Origin: Flavobacteriales bacterium
GTDB lineage: Bacteria; Bacteroidota; Bacteroidia; Flavobacteriales; Flavobacteriaceae
DNA: 54,728 bases
NCBI GenBank assembly: GCA_024641135.1
Contig: JAHEDS010000008.1
Span: forward strand, 1-54,728
Reading direction: 5' to 3'
Made by a program: the position numbers and the translations under genes. Within the stretch, counting starts at the first letter, position 1; each line of letters starts with the position of its first letter. Shown in pieces: positions 7,455 to 15,839 of this stretch. Under the pieces are notes generated by a model. The model did not search any database and was not told the DNA's origin. It was given only the letters and a program-made list of their open reading frames with translations.

Positions 7455-9050
7455 TTAACGTTTTGATAAATCGATTAAATCGATATCGTCTCCTAATAAA
7501 ACCCCCTGAACGTTAATACGACCTTTAACATTTACGTTTTCTAGTTTTAAAACCCCTCTTGGGCAGACAGCACTACAAATCCCGCAGCCTACACAGCTGG
7601 ATCGTACAATGTTTTCTCCTTTTTGAGCATAAGATCTCACATCAATACCCATTTCACAATAGGTAGAGCAATTACCACATGAAATACACTGACCTCCATT
7701 GGTTGTAATTCGAAATTTTGAAAACAGACGTTGTTGAAATCCTAAAATGGCCGCCATGGGGCATCCAAAACGACACCAAACTCTATTGCCAAAAATGGGG
7801 TAGAAGCCAGTACCAATAACACCAGAAAACATAGAGCCTATAATAAAACCGTATGTTGTTCTCAAGGTTTCAGGTTTGAATAAAAACAAACTTGTTCGAG
7901 TATTAATAAAATGAAATAATATAAGCGATATAACAATTATAAAATAACCAATAGAACCATAGAGTGCATCTTTACCTAATTCTTTTCTCTTGAAAATCAT
8001 TGTTAAAACGAAAATAATAGATAAAAATCCACCCACCAAAGCTAGAAAAACCTCTTTGGTTACCCAATATTTGCTGGTGTCATTCCCTAAATAGGAATAA
8101 ATAACAGCTGTTGTCATTAAAATAACAAACACCAAAACACTATGAATTACCCAGCGTTCAATGGTCCAGGCAACCTGTCTTTTATCACTTAATTGTCTAA
8201 ATGAATCACCTACGGTTTCAGCCAGAGCTCCACAACCACATACCCAAGAGCAATACCAGCGTTTCCCGTATTTATAAGTTAAAATTGGAGTAATAATAAA
8301 AATAGAAATAACCCCAAAAAAAAGAAGAGTAAGTCCTATGTTTCCAGCACTAATAAATTCGTCAATTCTGTATTTTTCAAAGTTGTTATAATTTAACGGC
8401 CAAATACTTTTTAAATCATAATAAGGTAAGCTAAATGTATCTGAATTTAACTTGGACATTAATTCAGGAATCAAAAATGCAAAAGACAGTTGAAAAAACA
8501 TTACTGAGCCAGTTCTTAATTGTTGGTATCGATTATGTCGATATTTTAATATAAACTTATAACCAAAAATTAAAATACCTAATGTATAAAGTGCGCCATA
8601 AACAAACCATTGACTAGCTTGATTTCCATTTAAAAAAATACTTAATGGATCGAATAAAGCAATTAATCCTGTGTTTGCATTTCCATTTATTCCCTGACCT
8701 AAAAAGGTTGGAAAAAAGTATAATATTATATAGAAAAGAGTGAGAACAATACCTGTAATCCAGCCTAAAACACCTCTTGAAGAGATAGACTTAAACCAAA
8801 CCCCATTATTTTTTATGCCTTTTGATTTGTTTAAATATAAATTATTAGAGAATAAAACAGTTCCTAAAGTAATAGCGCCTAAAGATGTGAATAAAACTAA
8901 TTTTTTATAAGGAAATTGATAATTGAACAGCGCTAAAACCAAAATAAAAAGTCCAGTAATTCCAATAAGCACTGAAATTTTTTGCACCCATGTTAAATCG
9001 GATACTTCTGGTTTTACTAAAGACATACTTTCTTCCAATTTCTGGTCCAT
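7455..9050 (-). CDS. NapH/CcoG-like polytopic membrane polyferredoxin
   Basis: A 531-residue protein with about eight to ten membrane segments and two cytoplasmic Cys motifs typical of the NapH/NosR-type domain: CSWVCGCGALAE and CRFGCPMAA. The C-terminus carries two 4Fe-4S ferredoxin motifs, CISCGNCSTYCEMG (about 455-468) and CVGCGICSAVCPRG (about 486-499). Proteins of this type pass electrons between the quinone pool and periplasmic or cytoplasmic partners. The start codon lies one base from the stop of the upstream FAD oxidoreductase, so the pair likely forms a redox module. No nap, nos or cco genes are visible nearby, so the partner is unknown. Confidence 0.85.
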   Translation of the reverse strand: MDQKLEESMSLVKPEVSDLTWVQKISVLIGITGLFILVLALFNYQFPYKKLVLFTSLGAITLGTVLFSNNLYLNKSKGIKNNGVWFKSISSRGVLGWITGIVLTLFYIILYFFPTFLGQGINGNANTGLIALFDPLSIFLNGNQASQWFVYGALYTLGILIFGYKFILKYRHNRYQQLRTGSVMFFQLSFAFLIPELMSKLNSDTFSLPYYDLKSIWPLNYNNFEKYRIDEFISAGNIGLTLLFFGVISIFIITPILTYKYGKRWYCSWVCGCGALAETVGDSFRQLSDKRQVAWTIERWVIHSVLVFVILMTTAVIYSYLGNDTSKYWVTKEVFLALVGGFLSIIFVLTMIFKRKELGKDALYGSIGYFIIVISLILFHFINTRTSLFLFKPETLRTTYGFIIGSMFSGVIGTGFYPIFGNRVWCRFGCPMAAILGFQQRLFSKFRITTNGGQCISCGNCSTYCEMGIDVRSYAQKGENIVRSSCVGCGICSAVCPRGVLKLENVNVKGRINVQGVLLGDDIDLIDLSKR

Positions 9051-9051
9051 C

Positions 9052-10350
9052 TTATGATTTTTGAGCTAAACTGTTATAAGTGGTTAATATATCGTTTTCG
9101 AATCTTCTATAGAATTCGGGGTCAAAATTAGCTTCCTTTAAATTATGAATTACATAATCTATATCCTGTTTTTCATCCAGCCATTTATTAAAAATATCAT
9201 GACGCATCCTAATTCCAAAAGTGTTAATTCCTATAAACTCTTTTGTAATAGAGTTGTATTCAATTGTAATACATTTAGTATTATCTTCATGTCTCCAGTG
9301 AAAATGCGCATGATTTTCTTTAGGCTTAGAAAAAACCCATCCGTAAGTTTGATATTCAATATCAAAAAATTTAGCGGAGTTAAACCAATGCCCCGGGTTA
9401 TAGGTTATTTTTTTACCACAAATGGTTTGAGCAACTACTTCTCCCATCATTCGTCCGGTATACCAAACCGCTTCAACCGATTTTCTATGGCCTATGGGTT
9501 CGCGTTGTTCAGCACAATCTCCAATAGCATAGATGTCTGGAATATTTGATTCCAGGTATTTGTTTACTAATATCCCTTTATTAAATTCTATATTCGAAGA
9601 TTTAATAAAATTAATATTGGGAGAAACACCAGCAGTTAATCCTACCAAATCACAGAGAATCTCCTCTCCTGTTTCTTCGATTGTAACTGATTTCACAAAT
9701 CCCTTATCATCAGAATTAATAGATTTTAAATTAGATGATAAACGTATATCTATATCATTATTTTTAATATGACGGGTAATCATTTCACTGTCACTATTGG
9801 GTAAAATAGTATTCCAAAAACTGGATTCTCGTACTAAAAAGGTAACAGGGATATTGCGAGAATGCAGCATTTCGGCTAATTCAACACCAATCAGACCACC
9901 ACCTACAATAACGGCGCGTTTACAGATTTTGTTATTGGATGTCAGTTCTTCAAGATTTTCTAGGTCTTGCTTATGATACATACCTAGAACACCATTTAAA
10001 TCTTGTCCAGGCCATCCAAATTTATTGGGTTTACTACCAGTCGCTATAATTAGTTTGTCATAATTTAAAATATCACCTGTTTCAAAATGGAGCGTTTTGG
10101 TTTCAGTGTCTATAGTATTTACAAAACCATGTATCAATTCCAATTTATTTTTTTCCCAAAACCAATTTTCATAGGGTTGGGTATGTTCGAACTTCATGTG
10201 TCCCATATACACATACATAAGGGCTGTCCTAGAAAAAAAATAATCGCTTTCACCTGAAATAATTGTAATGCGCTTATTGGAACGTTTGCGAATATGTCGT
10301 GCCGCTGTCACCCCCGAAATACCATTTCCTATAATTACAATGTGTTCCAT
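9052..10350 (-). CDS. FAD/NAD(P)-dependent oxidoreductase (pyridine nucleotide-disulfide type)
   Basis: Read from the ATG at 10350 (432 residues; a TTG at 10380 would add ten residues ahead of the dinucleotide-binding strand). The N-terminal VIIGNGISGVTAAR is the FAD Rossmann motif, AVIVGGGLIGVELAEML at about 144-160 is the NAD(P)H motif, and YAIGDCAEQ at about 278-286 is the second FAD contact. The layout resembles NADH-dependent rubredoxin, nitrite and ferredoxin reductase-like enzymes. No redox CxxC pair is seen in the first domain, so it is probably not a disulfide reductase. It is directly followed by the NapH-like polyferredoxin, suggesting NAD(P)H-linked electron transfer to or from that protein. 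Confidence 0.85.
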   Translation of the reverse strand: MEHIVIIGNGISGVTAARHIRKRSNKRITIISGESDYFFSRTALMYVYMGHMKFEHTQPYENWFWEKNKLELIHGFVNTIDTETKTLHFETGDILNYDKLIIATGSKPNKFGWPGQDLNGVLGMYHKQDLENLEELTSNNKICKRAVIVGGGLIGVELAEMLHSRNIPVTFLVRESSFWNTILPNSDSEMITRHIKNNDIDIRLSSNLKSINSDDKGFVKSVTIEETGEEILCDLVGLTAGVSPNINFIKSSNIEFNKGILVNKYLESNIPDIYAIGDCAEQREPIGHRKSVEAVWYTGRMMGEVVAQTICGKKITYNPGHWFNSAKFFDIEYQTYGWVFSKPKENHAHFHWRHEDNTKCITIEYNSITKEFIGINTFGIRMRHDIFNKWLDEKQDIDYVIHNLKEANFDPEFYRRFENDILTTYNSLAQKS

Positions 10351-10443
10351 AAAAGGTTTCAAGTAAATGTTTAGTCGCAAGATTTGTTAAAATCTAAATG
10401 ACATTTCATTAGTTTCTTTAAATTTAGAGAATAATTAAAACTT

Positions 10444-11451
10444 ATGAGACTAATTTATACATTTTGTTTATTGTGGTTACTATATGGCTGTGCAATGACA
10501 GGCATTAATTCATCAAAAATAAACGGTGTAAGTTACGTGGCTTCAAGAGATTCAATTACCATTAAAAATATAAAACCCGTTTTAAGAATAAATGCTAATT
10601 ATGCATCGGTTATGCCCTTCGGGTTTATCCGAGATTTATCTCATCCAGAAATTCAATATAATTCTTCAAGACAGTGGTTTGGAGAAACAAAAGTAGGTGT
10701 TAAACAATATATTAATGAATTAAAAAAGGAAGATATCTATATCATGATGAAACCACAAATTTGGGTTTGGAGAGGAGAATTTACAGGTGATATAAATATG
10801 AATACTGAAGAGGATTGGAAATATTTAGAAAACTCTTATTCCATGTACATTCTTGATTATGCAAAACTAGCCCAGGATACTAATGTTGATATTTTTTGTA
10901 TTGGAACAGAATTAAAAAACTTTATAGATAAACGTCCAATCTATTGGATGCATCTCATTTCAGAGATAAAAAAAGTGTATAAAGGCAAGCTTACATATGC
11001 AGCTAATTGGAATGAATATAATAAGACACCTTTTTGGAAAGAGCTTGATTATATAGGTGTAGATGGATATTTTCCTGTTAGTAATTTAAAAACTCCAACT
11101 GTTGAAGATTGTAAAAATGGGTTAAAAGATTGGAAAATTGAAATGAAAGGGATTTATGATAAATTTAAAAAGCCAGTGCTTTTTACTGAATTTGGATATA
11201 GAAGCACGGATTTTACAGGTAAGGAACCCTGGCGTTCTGATAGAGAGATGACTGTGGTTAATTTAACAGCTCAAAATAATGCGACACAGGCTTTTTTGGA
11301 AACCTTTTGGAATGAAGATTGGGTTGCTGGTGGATTTATTTGGAAATGGTTTCATGACAATGAATCAGTAGGTGGTAAAAATAATTCCATGTTTACACCA
11401 CAGAATAAACCTGTAGAGGCAATTATAAAAAAAATATATTCAGAATATTAG
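10444..11451 (+). CDS. GH113-like glycoside hydrolase lipoprotein
   Basis: A 335-residue protein with a lipoprotein signal (LLWLLYGCAMTG, Cys16). The TIM-barrel pattern fits family GH113: MKPQIWVWRGEF in the third strand, FCIGTELK with the likely acid/base Glu156, ANWNEY, and LFTEFGYRS with the likely nucleophile Glu249. Characterised GH113 members are beta-mannanases, so a beta-mannosidic substrate is likely but unproven. It is divergent from the oxidoreductase gene and its last four bases overlap the stop of the convergent GT2 gene. Its neighbours are glycosyltransferases, not mannan-uptake genes, so it might trim an endogenous polymer. Confidence 0.8.
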   Translation: MRLIYTFCLLWLLYGCAMTGINSSKINGVSYVASRDSITIKNIKPVLRINANYASVMPFGFIRDLSHPEIQYNSSRQWFGETKVGVKQYINELKKEDIYIMMKPQIWVWRGEFTGDINMNTEEDWKYLENSYSMYILDYAKLAQDTNVDIFCIGTELKNFIDKRPIYWMHLISEIKKVYKGKLTYAANWNEYNKTPFWKELDYIGVDGYFPVSNLKTPTVEDCKNGLKDWKIEMKGIYDKFKKPVLFTEFGYRSTDFTGKEPWRSDREMTVVNLTAQNNATQAFLETFWNEDWVAGGFIWKWFHDNESVGGKNNSMFTPQNKPVEAIIKKIYSEY

Positions 11452-12140
11452 TTTATATTCTTTAAATAATAGGCGTTTAAATTTTCAGCCGAAGTCCCAA
11501 AAGCATGCTTAATATGAATAACTAAAAAATGGTATTGTAATTTCCAAATGCCATGTTTTCTATATAGTCGTGCAGAAGTTTTAATGTCTTTTTGTATGAC
11601 CTTAAATTGTTTTAAATTACATAGTTTTTTAATGAGAATATTGTCTTCATAAATAATATACTTTTCATTATAACCGTCCATTTTATGGAACAAAGTTTTC
11701 GTAATAAAAAGACTTTGATCTCCGCCACGACAAATATGCCAGGGAAATTTAGTAAACCAGCCCATAAGTTTCAACCACCAATGATTGCTTTCAAACTTCA
11801 TTTTAAAACAACCAGCAGCATGGCCTTTATCTATTTCATTAATAATAAACTTATCAAAATTTTCAGGAGGATAGGAGTCGGCATGCAAAAAATACAAAAT
11901 GGGCCCTTTAGCTACTTCTGCACCTAAATTCATTTGTTTGGCACGACCTTTTTTGGAACTAATTAAAATAATGTTTTTGAATTTTGAGACCGCTTCAATT
12001 GAGTTATCAGTACTTCCGCCATCGACCACAATAATTTCTTTAATGTATTCTTTAGATGAAGATTTCAATAGGTAGTTTAACAGGTTTCCTATTGTTTGTT
12101 CTTCATTAAGAATAGGGATTATGATTGAAATATTATTCAT
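11448..12140 (-). CDS. GT2 glycosyltransferase associated with arsenosugar biosynthesis
   Basis: A 230-residue GT-A domain: ISIIIPILNEEQTIGN at the start, VVDGGSTDNS, a conserved KKGRAKQMNLGAE and FLHADSYPP in place of the classical DxD. This set, with the R-GG-DQSLF motif (RGGDQSLFI), is that of the small GT2 family that recurs beside ArsM/ArsS genes and is annotated as an arsenosugar biosynthesis-associated transferase. It would act late, modifying or conjugating the arsenoriboside; donor and acceptor are unknown. Its start overlaps the end of the DUF547 gene by eight bases. It is the last gene of the cluster. Confidence 0.8.
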   Translation of the reverse strand: MNNISIIIPILNEEQTIGNLLNYLLKSSSKEYIKEIIVVDGGSTDNSIEAVSKFKNIILISSKKGRAKQMNLGAEVAKGPILYFLHADSYPPENFDKFIINEIDKGHAAGCFKMKFESNHWWLKLMGWFTKFPWHICRGGDQSLFITKTLFHKMDGYNEKYIIYEDNILIKKLCNLKQFKVIQKDIKTSARLYRKHGIWKLQYHFLVIHIKHAFGTSAENLNAYYLKNIN

Positions 12141-12837
12141 TTAAATTCCAGTTATAATCTTTAAATTTAATCTTGGCATTTTCTGAAATTTCAATTGTAG
12201 TATATTGATTTAAAAATTCAATTAAAGAGCTATTTTGTTTAAAGTCTTTTGAATACCATTGAAATATTTTTGAGAGTTCAAGGTTGTTTATGCCGATAGT
12301 GTTTTTGAAAGTATCTGATAAAAATTCTCTAGAAGCATTTTTTAATTGTAACTCTATATTGGAAGCTGAATACGCTTCATTTTGTAATTTTGGGCATGAA
12401 ATAGAAGCACAAACAATAGCAAAATGAATTCTTGGGTCATTCATTTTTCTTAAAATACTATGTTCAATATCGTTTAAAGTCATGGTGTTGGTGCCAATTC
12501 TAATAAACTTTTTATTCCAAGGTTTTTGAAGGTCTTTAATACTTTTTAAAGGATAATTATCAACTATTAATTTGATTGTAAATGCATTATAGGCATTTAT
12601 CCAAAATGCTAAAACTTCATTTTTATTCCAGGTTTCATCGGGATAAGTTTCAGATATTAATTTTAAATACTTATCAAGTTCACTAGGGTTTAATTTTATA
12701 GCTACGTAATTTACTCTACCTTCAATTGATACATGGGTTTGTAAGAAATCAGTCCATAGAGAGTGATTAACCTTTTGCGCTTTCATTAATGGACATAACA
12801 AAAGAAAAAAAATAGACCCGTAAAATTTTAATCTCAT
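12133..12837 (-). CDS. DUF547 exported protein of the arsenosugar cluster
   Basis: A 234-residue protein with a signal peptide (FYGSIFFLLLCPLMKAQ). The mature part matches DUF547: WINAYNAFTIKLIVDNYP, DIEHSILRKMNDPRIHFAIVCAS and CPKLQNEAYS. The fold has been likened to papain-like/transglutaminase proteins; the conserved Cys in VCASISCP and nearby His could be functional, but no activity is established. Members of this family are frequent neighbours of arsenosugar genes. It lies 53 bp after ArsM and overlaps the following GT2 gene by eight bases. An exported protein in an otherwise cytoplasmic pathway hints at handling of a product in the periplasm. Confidence 0.8.
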   Translation of the reverse strand: MRLKFYGSIFFLLLCPLMKAQKVNHSLWTDFLQTHVSIEGRVNYVAIKLNPSELDKYLKLISETYPDETWNKNEVLAFWINAYNAFTIKLIVDNYPLKSIKDLQKPWNKKFIRIGTNTMTLNDIEHSILRKMNDPRIHFAIVCASISCPKLQNEAYSASNIELQLKNASREFLSDTFKNTIGINNLELSKIFQWYSKDFKQNSSLIEFLNQYTTIEISENAKIKFKDYNWNLNE

Positions 12838-12890
12838 TTTAATTCTGTTTGTTCAATTTTACAATCCGAAAAGTGTTAATAAAAAATTAT

Positions 12891-13859
12891 TTAGCAGCAG
12901 CCACCTCCATCATAATGGTAAGTGGATTCACTTATAAAAATATCCTCCCTTTTTAATTTTGCTAAATCGCCAGCAGTTTTATCACAAACGGCTAAAGGTT
13001 GATTTTTTAATAAAACATGCCCTTTTTTATCATCAAAGTAATGCTCTTCCCCAAAATAAATAGCTGCTTTACCTGTAAAAATACAAGGACCGTCGCTTGG
13101 CATTGGGTCTTTAATAGCAGCTACTTCAATAGATTCTATATAAATTAATTCTTTTGTTGGGTAATGCTTTGCATCAAGAATACGATACGGTTTTCTAGCT
13201 CTAATTTCAATAGTTCCAAAGCCTGCATCGGTTAAAGCTTTTATGTATTCTGATATGGGTAAACTACCGCTTAAGCATAATGCGCGCAACCTGCCATCAT
13301 TACGCAATTCATCATTCATGGGTTGTTCACAAGTCGGGTCGCTCATAACCAAACGGCCATGGGGTTTTAAAACGCGGTACATTTCAGAAATTGCTTTTTT
13401 TAAATCGTCTGCTTTAAAAATATTAAACAAACAATTTTGTGCAGCTACATCAATGCTATTATCATCAACCGGTAAATTCATAGCATCTCCTTTTTTAAGA
13501 TCTACAAATTCTCTTTTAAACCAGGTATTTTGAGCTTCAGCCTCCATAAAATTTTTATCAGAAGCTTCTAACATTTCATCAACTACATCAACCCCAACAA
13601 CGCCCCCTTTTTGACGACTGAAATATGCAAATTGTAATAATTCCATACCACCTCCAACACCAACATAAAGTATTTTGGGGTTATTGGTTAAATCACGAGC
13701 ATGAACCGTACTACCACAACCATAATTCATTTCTTGCATGATTTTAGGTATTTTTAATCCTGGTAATTCCCAAATGGGGTTGGTTGTGCAGCATAGGCCA
13801 ACATCGGGAGTTAATGCCGCCTCTTTATAAACATTATGTGTGGTTTCTAAGTAACTCAT
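12891..13859 (-). CDS. arsM: ArsM-type arsenite S-adenosylmethionine methyltransferase
   Basis: A 322-residue class I methyltransferase with the SAM-binding ILYVGVGGGMELLQFA (about 63-78) and the acidic GVDVVDEML after strand 2. Cys residues suited to As(III) binding are C48 (YGCGS), C143 (QNCLFN) and C195 (LCLSGSLP); the last two sit where ArsM proteins carry their conserved thiolates. Further Cys pairs lie at 23-24 (GLCCTTNP) and the extreme C-terminus (GGGCC). It would convert arsenite to methyl- and dimethylarsenite, the substrate of ArsS. Stop to start distance to the phosphorylase gene upstream is only two bases. Identification is strengthened by the neighbours. Confidence 0.9.
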   Translation of the reverse strand: MSYLETTHNVYKEAALTPDVGLCCTTNPIWELPGLKIPKIMQEMNYGCGSTVHARDLTNNPKILYVGVGGGMELLQFAYFSRQKGGVVGVDVVDEMLEASDKNFMEAEAQNTWFKREFVDLKKGDAMNLPVDDNSIDVAAQNCLFNIFKADDLKKAISEMYRVLKPHGRLVMSDPTCEQPMNDELRNDGRLRALCLSGSLPISEYIKALTDAGFGTIEIRARKPYRILDAKHYPTKELIYIESIEVAAIKDPMPSDGPCIFTGKAAIYFGEEHYFDDKKGHVLLKNQPLAVCDKTAGDLAKLKREDIFISESTYHYDGGGCC

Positions 13860-13861
13860 TA

Positions 13862-14674
13862 TTAAAGGGTCTTTATTAGTTCTTTAAAAAGTGTAATCAT
13901 ATCTGGTTCTGCTTTTCCAGCCATTGCTAAAATTTCATTTATATTAATTGGTTTTAAATGATTTGGGTCACATTCATCGGTTAAAACAGAAACCGCCGCA
14001 GCTCTTATTTTTAAATGATTGGCTACAATAATTTCTGGTACAGTGCTCATTCCAACTGCATCAGCACCAATGGTTTTTAGCATTCGGTATTCAGCACGGG
14101 TTTCAAGTTGTGGTCCAATTACACTAGCATAAACACCTTTATGTAAAGTAATATTAAGGTTTTTAGCAATCTGCTCAAATTTTGAGTTAATTTCAAAATC
14201 ATAAGGGGCACTCATATCGGTAAATCGTTCCCCTAAATATTCAACACCTTTAAAAGCTAATGGAGAATTACCCTGAAGGTTAATGTGGTCATCAATGAGC
14301 ATTAATTCCCCTTTTTTAAAATTAAGATTAATGGCACCTGCAGCATTGGATACTAACAGGGTATGGATTCCTAACTTTTCCATAATACGCACAGGATACG
14401 TAACATCTTGTAAAGAATAACCCTCATAAAAATGAAAACGGCCTTGCATAACAACCACTTTTTTACCTTCTAAGGTTCCGTATATAAGTTTTCCTTTGTG
14501 AAATTCTACCGTTGCGGTTGGAAAATATGGGATATGGTTATAACTTACTTCATGAAGTATTTCTATTTCATCTATAAGTTGCCCCAAACCTGTTCCAAGT
14601 ATAATACCAATTTCTGGCTTTTCAAATCCTTTTGATATAAGATAATCTGTGGTTTCTGTTATATATTTAATCAT
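13862..14674 (-). CDS. Purine nucleoside phosphorylase (trimeric type) in the arsenosugar cluster
   Basis: A 270-residue protein with the class I trimeric PNP landmarks: GIILGTGLGQL phosphate loop, MQGRFHFYEGY, LVSNAAGAIN, GPQLETRAEYRM with the base-region Glu, and GMSTVPE. The usual purine-contacting Asn appears to be an Asp-Glu pair region (VLTDECDPNH), as in several bacterial members. General PNPs cleave inosine and guanosine; here, wedged between ArsM and a DUF2064 gene, it probably removes adenine from the 5'-deoxy-5'-dimethylarsinoyl-adenosine made by ArsS, leaving an arsenoribose phosphate. It overlaps the upstream gene by eight bases. A housekeeping salvage role cannot be excluded. 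Confidence 0.85.
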   Translation of the reverse strand: MIKYITETTDYLISKGFEKPEIGIILGTGLGQLIDEIEILHEVSYNHIPYFPTATVEFHKGKLIYGTLEGKKVVVMQGRFHFYEGYSLQDVTYPVRIMEKLGIHTLLVSNAAGAINLNFKKGELMLIDDHINLQGNSPLAFKGVEYLGERFTDMSAPYDFEINSKFEQIAKNLNITLHKGVYASVIGPQLETRAEYRMLKTIGADAVGMSTVPEIIVANHLKIRAAAVSVLTDECDPNHLKPININEILAMAGKAEPDMITLFKELIKTL

Positions 14675-15344
14675 GTGTATTGTAAAATATTTTTAATTCT
14701 TGATAAGGTTTAATATCCTCAAAGGTATCAATATCATTTAATTCTTCTAGTAATGAAAACGTACTATTTTGAATATCATTAATAGTATCTTTTAATACGG
14801 ATGCTGTTCCCCAGAGTTTGTTTCTAAAAATTTTAGAACATGGACTTTTTAATCCTAAAAGGTAATAACCACCATCTTTTGCTGGTCCAATAACTACATC
14901 ATTTGTATTTAATAAATGAAAGGCCTCTTCAATGTGTGCTGTTGTTAAATCCAATAAATCACTTCCTATTATAATTACCTTTTCATAGTTTAATTGAAAT
15001 AATTCAGAAAACGCATTTTCCATACGCGCGCCCAATTCTGGACCTTCCTGTAATTTTTTTTTAAAAAAACTAGGATCCCATAAATCGTCTTTTTTAATAG
15101 ATTCTGAATAGAAAACAAATTTATCTCCCTTAGTATTTTTTGAAATTTCTGATGTATGCTTTAGCAAGTATTTATATATGTCTAATGCAGCAGTATCTCC
15201 TATTGTTTTAGCTAGACGGGTTTTACATTTTCCTAATACTGGATTTCTAGTAAAAATAATTAGGGCGTTTTTTGAGGATGGAAAATAAAAATTGGTAGCT
15301 GATTCGTTATCAGATTCTGAATTTTTAGTATTGAATAATCCCAT
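14667..15344 (-). CDS. DUF2064 (MobA/CofC-like fold) transferase of the arsenosugar cluster
   Basis: A 225-residue protein of the DUF2064 family: LIIFTRNPVLGKCKTRLAKTIG is the N-terminal nucleotide-binding segment with the conserved Lys/Arg, followed by IIGSDLLDLT and GPAKDGGYYLLGLK. The fold is related to nucleotidyltransferases of the MobA and CofC type, and this family is annotated as a glycosyltransferase partner in arsenosugar loci. It could activate the arsenoribose 1-phosphate or load a nucleotide donor, which is inference. One base separates its start from the rhodanese gene stop, and it overlaps PNP by eight bases. Confidence 0.8.
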   Translation of the reverse strand: MGLFNTKNSESDNESATNFYFPSSKNALIIFTRNPVLGKCKTRLAKTIGDTAALDIYKYLLKHTSEISKNTKGDKFVFYSESIKKDDLWDPSFFKKKLQEGPELGARMENAFSELFQLNYEKVIIIGSDLLDLTTAHIEEAFHLLNTNDVVIGPAKDGGYYLLGLKSPCSKIFRNKLWGTASVLKDTINDIQNSTFSLLEELNDIDTFEDIKPYQELKIFYNTHD

Positions 15345-15345
15345 T

Positions 15346-15837
15346 TTAAAATACTTTATTTCCTTTTTTTAACCATTTAGCCCATTCTATTGAAAAAGCG
15401 TGAACATTTTTAGTTTCTGTATTTTCCAGATTATATACTGGGAAATTGTTGTTTTTCCATTCAAATATGCCTCCATAAAGGTTAAAAACATTTGAATAGC
15501 CAGCTTTTTTTAATTTTGAAGCGATGCTTTCTGAGCGAATTCCTAATGAACAATAGACTACTATTTCGGAATTTTTATCTTGAATTTTTCTAACAACTGA
15601 ATCCAGAATAAAATTATTGTATCCAACAAAAATGGCGTTTTTTATATGACTGGTATTGAATTCTTCTATTTCTCTCGCATCTAAAATATAAGCCTTAGTT
15701 TTTGGCATTGCTAGTTCCTGAACAGTAATATAAGGTATGTTTTTCTTGTTATGATTCTTTAATAATTCTGAAAGAGATTGCTGCGCATTACTTAGCAGTG
15801 CTATTAAATAAAACGCTATAAAAAATAACCTTTTCAT
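15346..15837 (-). CDS. Exported single-domain rhodanese
   Basis: A 163-residue protein with a signal peptide (FFIAFYLIALLSNAQQ). One rhodanese domain is seen: AYILDAREIEEFNTSHIKNA, the active loop VVYCSLGIRSESIA with the catalytic Cys, and VFNLYGGIFEWKNNNFPV. It would carry a sulfane sulfur or act as an arsenate-reductase-like or thiol-handling protein in the periplasm. The six-residue loop CSLGIR after Cys is typical of sulfur transferases rather than Cdc25-like phosphatases. Two bases separate it from ArsS upstream and one from the DUF2064 gene downstream, so it belongs to the same operon. Its role in arsenosugar formation is unknown. Confidence 0.85.
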   Translation of the reverse strand: MKRLFFIAFYLIALLSNAQQSLSELLKNHNKKNIPYITVQELAMPKTKAYILDAREIEEFNTSHIKNAIFVGYNNFILDSVVRKIQDKNSEIVVYCSLGIRSESIASKLKKAGYSNVFNLYGGIFEWKNNNFPVYNLENTETKNVHAFSIEWAKWLKKGNKVF

Positions 15838-15839
15838 AA

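Noticed and set aside
7469-7478. AATCGATTAA, similar to the core of the LacI operator
   Set aside because: It lies inside the end of the polyferredoxin coding sequence, differs in the last core base, lacks the TGT/ACA arms and is not near a promoter.
9145-9549. 134-residue open frame on the plus strand
   Set aside because: It is antisense to the oxidoreductase gene, whose motifs are unambiguous.
10351-10380. N-terminal extension of the FAD oxidoreductase
   Set aside because: It starts with TTG and adds ten residues before the first Rossmann strand, where family members begin.
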